This document shows positions 6,007-10,847 of a stretch of 10,847 bases of DNA, piece by piece (the stretch's first letter is position 1; the number at the start of each line of letters is the position of its first letter). The notes beneath the pieces were generated by a model. That model was not told the origin of the DNA, did no database searches, and saw only the letters and a program-made list of their open reading frames with translations. The stretch lies in contig JAFRZS010000091.1 of NCBI GenBank assembly GCA_017442445.1, forward strand, positions 1 through 10,847, given 5' to 3'. Source of the DNA: Clostridia bacterium (lineage in GTDB: Bacteria; Bacillota; Clostridia; Oscillospirales; Acutalibacteraceae). Both the position numbers and the translations under genes were made by a program.

Positions 6007-6666
6007 ATGTATGATGAAAATTTTAATATTTCGCTTGAACGCTACAAAAAGGAGTTAATGGAATTTTCAAAGAAAAATAAAGTAACATTTATAGATATAC
6101 CGACCGAGGAAGCCGTACCGACAATACAGGAAGCGGAATACTATCCCTCTACAACAAATTATGAACGAGATTATAATCCGCCGATGCCTCTTGTTGAAGA
6201 AACTGTTGCTTCACAAATGCCTCAGAATAAAAAGTATAGTACATATGATGAATTTTTAAAGGATAATCCCCAAAGCGGAAGTCTGAGAGTACAGGCTTTT
6301 GTTGCAGGAAGAGCTTTTCCTGTAAGTAATGTCAAAGTATCTGTAACAAAGGATTTTAATTCACAGCCCTATACAATTGCAGAGAGAATGACAGACTCAA
6401 GCGGAATTGCAGGGAATATTGTCCTACCTGCACCCGAGAGCAATTTATCGGAAGAGCCGATTACAACGCAGATGCCTTATGCGACATATGATGTTTTAAT
6501 TGAACAGCCGAGATATGTTACTTTGCTGTATAAAGATGTGCCGATATTTGATTCAATTGAGTCTATACAACCTGTAGAAATGCGACCGAAAATTGAAGGT
6601 ATGGCAAATGACATGATAGTAATTGATGAAAAATCTGAATGGAATTTATCACAGGGGGTTGAATAA
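6007..6666 (+). CDS. SleC propeptide-like beta-domain protein
   Basis: A 219-residue protein without signal peptide or membrane segment. Residues 1-90 are polar and probably mostly disordered, with several Pro and Glu. Residues about 91-196 form a carboxypeptidase-regulatory-like beta-sandwich: GSLRVQAFVAGRAFPVSNVKV, then MTDSSGIAGNIVLPAP, then PYATYDVLIEQPRY and IQPVEMRP. The order 'repeat of an x-x-V-x-V-t strand, D-x-x-G turn, then P-Y-x-x-Y-x-V' is what I recall of the N-terminal propeptide of clostridial SleC spore cortex hydrolases, here carried as a separate gene. ATG 6007 has AGGAGG 7 bases before. Its stop overlaps the next start by one base (TAATG), so the two are coupled. A role holding the downstream enzyme inactive or delivering it to the spore is inferred. 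Confidence 0.6.
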   Translation: MYDENFNISLERYKKELMEFSKKNKVTFIDIPTEEAVPTIQEAEYYPSTTNYERDYNPPMPLVEETVASQMPQNKKYSTYDEFLKDNPQSGSLRVQAFVAGRAFPVSNVKVSVTKDFNSQPYTIAERMTDSSGIAGNIVLPAPESNLSEEPITTQMPYATYDVLIEQPRYVTLLYKDVPIFDSIESIQPVEMRPKIEGMANDMIVIDEKSEWNLSQGVE

Positions 6667-8003
6667 TGGCGGTAGTTACGATACCTGAAAATATTACTGT
6701 TCATCTGGGAAGACCGAATCAAGCGGCAAGAAATGTAACGATTCCGTTTATTGATTATATAAAGAATGTTGCATCGAGCGAAATTTATCCGACATGGCCT
6801 GAAAATGCAATCAGAGCCAATATATATGCTCAGGTAAGCTTTGCGCTCAACAGGATTTTTACAGAATACTACAGAAGCAGAGGCTATGACTTCGATATAA
6901 CAAATTCCACTCAATATGACCAGGCATATGTTGATGGCAGAGATATTTTTACAAATGTCAGCCGGATAGTTGATGAGCTTTTCAATGACTATGTAACAAA
7001 AGGTACACAGGTACAGCCGTATTTTACACAGTATTGCAACGGAACAACGGTTACCTGTGACGGGCTTTCACAATGGGGAACAGTACCACTTGCAAGACAA
7101 GGCAGGACACCCTATGAAATATTACAGAATTACTATGGTGACGATATAAATATAGTAAGAAATGCGCCTATAAGTGCCAATATACCTTCATATCCGGGAG
7201 TACCGTTCAGACTGGGAAGTGCGGGGGAAGAGGTTGTGATAATTCAGAGAGAATTAAACCGAATAGCAAGAAACTATCCGGCAATCCCGAGAATACCTGA
7301 AAATGGCGGTGTATATGACCTTGCAACAGAAAATTCTGTAAGAGCATTTCAGGATATTTTTAATCTCAACACGGACGGAATAGTCGGAAAAGAAACGTGG
7401 TATCAGTTAAAGCGGATATATTACGGCGTAAAATCGATATCGGATTTATATTCAGAGGGATTAAATTTATCCGAGGTTGAGCGCAGATATGAAAGAGTAA
7501 TGGCACAAGGTGATACAGGTGTCGGCGTGTGGATAATACAATATTACCTTGCATTTATAGGATTTTTCAATGATAGTTTACCGCAGATAGAACCTGACGG
7601 AGTTTTCGGAAATGCAACGGAGAATGCAGTAAGACGCTTTCAGGAATATTACGGTCTGACGGTTGACGGAATAGTCGGAAGACAGACATGGAATAAAATG
7701 CAAGATGTATATTCAAGTTATCTTGCGGTTTTGCCGTCGCAGTATAATCCTCTTTTTGCATATCCCGGATATATTCTTACAACAGGAGCGACGGGTGAGG
7801 TGGTTGCACAGCTACAGAGGTTTATAAATACAATATCCTCAAATATAGACACTGTTCCGGCTGTAACTGTTGACGGTATTTTCGGAGATGCAACTGCAAA
7901 TGCTGTCAGAGCAATACAGAATTATGAAGGTCTTAACCCAACGGGCGCGGTAAATCCGCTGACATGGAATTTAATAATAGAACTTTACAATCAGTATAGA
8001 TAA
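6666..8003 (+). CDS. sleC: SleC-like spore cortex-lytic protein: SpoIID domain plus three PG-binding repeats
   Basis: A 445-residue protein without a visible signal peptide. Residues about 25-165 match the SpoIID/LytB fold: ASSEIYPTWPENAIRAN, then RGYDFDITNSTQYDQAYVDG, then YFTQYCNGTT and GLSQWGTVPLARQG with PYEILQNYYG. Glu39 in SSEIYP is the likely counterpart of the catalytic Glu of SpoIID, a lytic transglycosylase. Cys124 and Cys131 are in the region that carries metal-binding residues in SpoIID, which I cannot confirm. Three PG_binding_1-type repeats follow, at about 182-252, 281-348 and 372-440, each with a 'DGI/VFG/VG...A-V-R-x-F/I-Q' core. The layout fits clostridial spore cortex hydrolases of the SleC type, which carry a SpoIID-type catalytic part and peptidoglycan-binding repeats; the propeptide part is in the upstream gene. 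AGGGGG at 6653-6658 precedes ATG 6666. It acts on spore cortex during germination (family knowledge). Confidence 0.78.
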   Translation: MAVVTIPENITVHLGRPNQAARNVTIPFIDYIKNVASSEIYPTWPENAIRANIYAQVSFALNRIFTEYYRSRGYDFDITNSTQYDQAYVDGRDIFTNVSRIVDELFNDYVTKGTQVQPYFTQYCNGTTVTCDGLSQWGTVPLARQGRTPYEILQNYYGDDINIVRNAPISANIPSYPGVPFRLGSAGEEVVIIQRELNRIARNYPAIPRIPENGGVYDLATENSVRAFQDIFNLNTDGIVGKETWYQLKRIYYGVKSISDLYSEGLNLSEVERRYERVMAQGDTGVGVWIIQYYLAFIGFFNDSLPQIEPDGVFGNATENAVRRFQEYYGLTVDGIVGRQTWNKMQDVYSSYLAVLPSQYNPLFAYPGYILTTGATGEVVAQLQRFINTISSNIDTVPAVTVDGIFGDATANAVRAIQNYEGLNPTGAVNPLTWNLIIELYNQYR

Positions 8004-8008
8004 TAAAA

Positions 8009-8065
8009 TTCTCCCATATAAATATACAAGGTGAAAATCTTGTATATTTTTTTATTTGGGGAGAA
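8009..8065 (+). terminator. Terminator hairpin between the cortex hydrolase and flippase genes, with outer pairing to the flippase ribosome site
   Basis: A perfect 10-bp repeat, AATATACAAG at 8021-8030 and CTTGTATATT at 8039-8048, with an 8-base loop, runs into T at 8047-8053. It is a likely intrinsic terminator for the upstream transcript. Outside it, TTCTCCC at 8009-8015 can pair with GGGAGAA at 8059-8065, which includes the GGGGAG ribosome site of the flippase gene. Whether the outer pairing forms in RNA is not known. Confidence 0.65.
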
Positions 8066-8067
8066 AA

Positions 8068-9585
8068 ATGAAAAAAACACAAAAGTTATTAGTTAACACG
8101 ATTGTATTAACCGCGGCAACATTTTTGATGAGAACAATTGAAGTGAGCTTTAATGTTTACCTGACGAACAAAATCGGTTCAGCGGGGATAGGTTTGTTTC
8201 AGTTAGTGATGACCGTATATGCCTTATCCGTAACCTTTGCATCATCAGGAGTGCGGTTGGCATCGACGCGTCTTACAGTAGATGCTGTCGATGTAGGAAA
8301 GTTCAGATTAAAGGATATAATGAATAACTGTTTCGGTTTTGCGCTTTTTATGGGAATCACGATATCTTTTTTACTTTTTGCTTTTGCTGATATAATTAGT
8401 ACAAAATGGCTCGGAGATATCATGACAGCAAGACCCTTGAAAATTCTTGCAATTGCTTTGCCTTTTATAGCTGTATCATCGGCATTGAATGGCTATTACA
8501 CAGCATCAAGAAAAGCATCTGTATTTGCAGTAATTCAGATGGCGGAGCAAGGTGTAAAAATTGCGATTATAGTTGTTCTTTTAAAATTACTGTTACCTAA
8601 AGGGGTTGAATATGCCTGTATATCAATTGTAATCGGTATAACTGTATCTGAAGTAATCGCAGCATTATTTTCTTATACCTTGTACAGAATGATGAGACCT
8701 TCAGAAAAAGAGAAAGCCAAATCAGAAGGAATATTTCGTAAAATGCTTCGTATAGCAATACCCGATTCTGTAGGCTCGTCTGTACGTTCAATACTTCTGA
8801 CAATTGAACACCTCCTGATTCCGATAGGGTTCAAAAAATCGGGAGCGTCACAAACGGAAGCATTATCAATCTACGGAAAAGTTCACGGAATGGTCTTTCC
8901 TTTGCTTTTATATCCGTCATCTGTACTTGGAAGTTTATCGGGTTTGCTTGTGCCTGAAATAGCCGAGTTAGATGCGAAAGGATTAAAGCGGCAAATAAAC
9001 TCGGTAATAGAAATCTGTATCAAAATGACAATGATTTTTTCAATATGTACAGCAGGAATATTGTATATATTTGCATCGGATTTTTCGCAGATTATTTATA
9101 AAACAAAAGATTGTACAATGTACATACAGATTTTAGCACCGCTTATCCCTGTGATGTATCTTGACATGATGGTTGACGGAATGTTGAAGGGACTTGACCA
9201 ACAACTGCATTCTATGCGATACAATATATTTGATTCGGGACTTTGTGTTGTACTTGTATATTTTTTGATACCGCGATACTCAATCAAAGGATACATAGCA
9301 ATACTTTTTATCAGCGAAATAATAAATTTTATTCTTTCAATCAGAAGATTATCCAAAGTTGCAAATTTAAAAATCAACCTGAAAAATTCAATCATAAAAC
9401 CGATTGTGGCAATAATTATCGCTGCTTTAGTTCAATTATGTTGTGGTGCTCATATTAGGGAAATATCAAAACCGTTACTTTTTTTAAAAGTTTTATTGAC
9501 TTTGTCAATATATATATTTGTTCTGTTTTTAACAAAATCAACCGACAAAAAAGAAATAAAAAGAATAAAAATTTTCTTTAGATAA
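8068..9585 (+). CDS. spoVB: SpoVB-like polysaccharide/lipid flippase (MOP superfamily)
   Basis: A 505-residue multi-pass inner membrane protein, close to the usual SpoVB length (about 520). From the N-terminus, KLLVNTIVLTAATFLMRTIEVSF is the first membrane segment, followed by NVYLTNKIGSAGIGLFQLVMTVYALSVTFASSGV, the typical start of the SpoVB/polysaccharide-transporter family ('GxxGxGLFQL...Y'). About 12-14 hydrophobic segments follow, with GYYTASRKASVFAVIQMAEQGVKI and GMVFPLLLYPSSVLGSLSGLLVPEIAEL as recognisable family blocks. It should export a lipid-linked cell-wall or cortex precursor during sporulation (family knowledge; the exact cargo is not visible). The chosen ATG has GGGGAG at 8058-8063, so the TTG at 8056 is rejected. 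It lies next to the cortex gene, which supports a sporulation role. A YtgP-type or polysaccharide exporter is the alternative. Confidence 0.8.
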   Translation: MKKTQKLLVNTIVLTAATFLMRTIEVSFNVYLTNKIGSAGIGLFQLVMTVYALSVTFASSGVRLASTRLTVDAVDVGKFRLKDIMNNCFGFALFMGITISFLLFAFADIISTKWLGDIMTARPLKILAIALPFIAVSSALNGYYTASRKASVFAVIQMAEQGVKIAIIVVLLKLLLPKGVEYACISIVIGITVSEVIAALFSYTLYRMMRPSEKEKAKSEGIFRKMLRIAIPDSVGSSVRSILLTIEHLLIPIGFKKSGASQTEALSIYGKVHGMVFPLLLYPSSVLGSLSGLLVPEIAELDAKGLKRQINSVIEICIKMTMIFSICTAGILYIFASDFSQIIYKTKDCTMYIQILAPLIPVMYLDMMVDGMLKGLDQQLHSMRYNIFDSGLCVVLVYFLIPRYSIKGYIAILFISEIINFILSIRRLSKVANLKINLKNSIIKPIVAIIIAALVQLCCGAHIREISKPLLFLKVLLTLSIYIFVLFLTKSTDKKEIKRIKIFFR

Positions 9586-9812
9586 ATTGACCCTCGTGCC
9601 GTACGATTTGTATTCTTTTTTAGAATTATACAAATGAAATTTAGTGAAATCAACTAAAAAAATTGTATCTTTAATGCTCAATATTCTAAATTGGAATTAT
9701 AATACAAAAGTATTGTGATAGTATATTATTGGTAGTATGGCATTATTATAAATGTTTGTATACTATTACTTTGACGGAAATATTTTTAGGAAAGATGAAA
9801 GGAGAGATTTTG
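9586..9812 (+). other. Non-coding region upstream of the GLUG-repeat protein gene
   Basis: No reading frame of credible codon use fills these 227 bases. A weak bulged hairpin lies at 9606-9635 (ATTTGT...ACAAAT with an inner ATTCT/AGAAT), with no following T run on the plus strand, so it is a poor terminator candidate. TATAAT occurs at 9698-9703 with no good -35. An imperfect inverted repeat is at 9715-9769. AAGGAG at 9799-9804 precedes ATG 9813. Confidence 0.6.
9715..9769 (+). repeat. Imperfect 11-bp inverted repeat upstream of the GLUG-repeat gene
   Basis: GTGATAGTATA at 9715-9725 and TATACTATTAC at 9759-9769 pair at 10 of 11 positions, with the remaining one a G-U wobble in RNA, around a 33-base centre. 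It could be an operator or an untranslated-leader hairpin, because it lies 44 bases before the start of the gene. TATACT at 9759-9764 inside the right arm resembles a -10 box but has no clear -35. Confidence 0.4.
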
Positions 9813-10847
9813 ATGTTATCAAAAATTTTATCACTCGTGCTTTCAGTGATTATGTTATTCTCATCTGCACCGGTCGATCCGTTGACCGCAGGCGAAATTT
9901 CTAATCTTATTGACGGCATTGGACAAAAAATCTCAGATTCAGTTGATGGTTTTGTTGAAAGCCTTGGTCAGAAGGCGGAAGATAAGACATCCGAAAACAA
10001 AAATATAAACACAGAGGCTGACACAAACAATGTGTCGGACACTCTCGCTTTGCCTGATTTTTCAAATCAAGAAGAATTTGAAGTAACCGAGCAGGCGAGT
10101 GGTAACTGGACGGACTATAGGTCTGCGGCAGTTACAGAATCCAACGGTGTCTTTAATATCGGCACCGCAGCACAGCTTGCTTGGGTTGCTTGGCAATCTA
10201 CACAAGGAACCAATAATACAACTTACGGATTTTCCGGAAAGACCATAAGATTGACTGCAAATATCGATTTGTCAGCTCACTATTGGATTCCTATAGGTGG
10301 TTTGAACTCATCTTTGGCATATAGAACCAGTTATACTTTTGATGGTAATTTTGACGGAAACGGTTATACCATAAGCGGATTAACTGTACAAGGAAATTCA
10401 AGTTTCCGTAGCTACGGTCTTTTTGGTTACGCAGACGGCGGTACATTCCAAAATGTCGGATTAAAAAATGTATCTGTAACAGGCGGTTATTCGACAACTT
10501 CAGCTACTTACGGCACAGGTGCCCTGATAGGTTACGGAAACGGTGTTACAGTTAAGAACTGCTTTGTAAGAAGCGGAACAGTTGCAAACCCGACTGCATC
10601 TGCAGCATCTTACTATGTCGGCGGTCTTATAGGAACGTGCGGTTCAACTGCGACCAAGGTGTCACACTGTTATGTTCAAGGTGTGACTGTTACTAACGCA
10701 AAGAGTAATACCAATACAACAACCGGTGGTTTGATTGGTTATATGAATAACAGCAGTGCAGAAATAAAATATTCGTATTTTGTAGGAACCCTCAATTGTT
10801 CAAATACAACTTCCGGTAAGTTTAGAGGCGGTGTTATAGGCAGATGC
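9813..10847 (+). CDS. Secreted GLUG-repeat surface protein, N-terminal part (runs off the window)
   Basis: At least 345 residues with no stop before the right edge. The start is ATG 9813 with AAGGAG 8 bases before. Residues 1-19 form a short signal peptide (MLSK n-region, hydrophobic ILSLVLSVIMLFSSA). Residues about 27-95 are a polar, acidic linker. From about 113 the sequence follows the Firmicutes surface-protein pattern: FNIGTAAQLAWVAWQ, FSGKTIRLTANIDLS, YWIPIGG, FDGNFDGNGYTISGLTV, then YGLFGYADGG. Successive GLUG-like units follow, with GALIGYGNG (about 236-244), GGLIGTCG (270-277), and GGLIGYMNN (305-313), each with an N/K-C-x-V-x-x-G strand. This repeat geometry suggests a right-handed beta-helix. 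The repeats hold several Cys (250, 277, 286, 329, 345), unusual for such proteins. It is probably a cell-surface adhesin or carbohydrate-associated protein; the anchor is beyond the window. Confidence 0.75.
   Translation, partial: MLSKILSLVLSVIMLFSSAPVDPLTAGEISNLIDGIGQKISDSVDGFVESLGQKAEDKTSENKNINTEADTNNVSDTLALPDFSNQEEFEVTEQASGNWTDYRSAAVTESNGVFNIGTAAQLAWVAWQSTQGTNNTTYGFSGKTIRLTANIDLSAHYWIPIGGLNSSLAYRTSYTFDGNFDGNGYTISGLTVQGNSSFRSYGLFGYADGGTFQNVGLKNVSVTGGYSTTSATYGTGALIGYGNGVTVKNCFVRSGTVANPTASAASYYVGGLIGTCGSTATKVSHCYVQGVTVTNAKSNTNTTTGGLIGYMNNSSAEIKYSYFVGTLNCSNTTSGKFRGGVIGRC

Noticed and set aside
6477..6914. 145-residue minus-strand open frame
   Set aside because: It lies antisense to the two cortex genes, which have clear domains and ribosome sites. 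Its product is Cys/Arg/Ser-rich with no recognisable domain.
9606..9635. Bulged hairpin after the flippase gene as terminator
   Set aside because: No T run follows it on the plus strand and the stem is interrupted, so it is not called a terminator.
9450..9653. 67-residue minus-strand frame at the end of the flippase gene
   Set aside because: It overlaps the flippase C-terminus and has unremarkable content, so it is a shadow of that gene and AT-rich spacer.

Overview
The window is AT-rich bacterial DNA with strong AGGAGG-type ribosome sites, sporulation genes and low-GC codon use. It looks like a spore-forming anaerobic member of the Clostridia, of the Ruminococcus/Oscillospiraceae kind (inference; no rRNA or marker gene fixes the taxon). 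Every well-supported gene is on the plus strand except one small convergent reading frame at 4942-5103.

Positions 1-4945 form one tightly packed, apparently co-transcribed surface-protein cassette. It starts with the end of a membrane protein that looks like the C-terminus of a signal peptidase I. Next come two complete signal peptidases of the SipW (ER-like, Ser/His) type, at 186 and 1274. They alternate with three exported proteins, at 691, 1767 and 2637, whose signal peptides all end in Ala-Trp-(Phe/Leu), as expected for TasA/camelysin-type SipW substrates. A lysine-rich, single-pass membrane protein with a beta-rich outer domain and a Ser/Thr-rich tail follows (3307). A cytoplasmic alpha/beta-hydrolase (4211) closes the run. 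The simplest reading is a dedicated export and assembly cassette for TasA-like surface or matrix proteins.

At 5188-5943 a second alpha/beta-hydrolase, roughly two thirds identical to the first, sits behind a spacer that carries the small minus-strand frame. It ends at a 12-bp terminator hairpin, which also contains the ribosome site of the next gene.

Positions 6007-9585 are a sporulation/germination block. It holds a SleC-type cortex hydrolase apparently split into two overlapping genes: a beta-rich propeptide-like protein, then a SpoIID-fold enzyme with three peptidoglycan-binding repeats. A SpoVB-like flippase follows. A second hairpin/terminator separates the cortex gene from the flippase, and again its flanks can pair with the downstream ribosome site.

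Positions 9586-9812 are non-coding and hold an imperfect 11-bp inverted repeat. From 9813 to the end runs the N-terminal part of a secreted GLUG-repeat, beta-helix-like surface protein that continues beyond the window.
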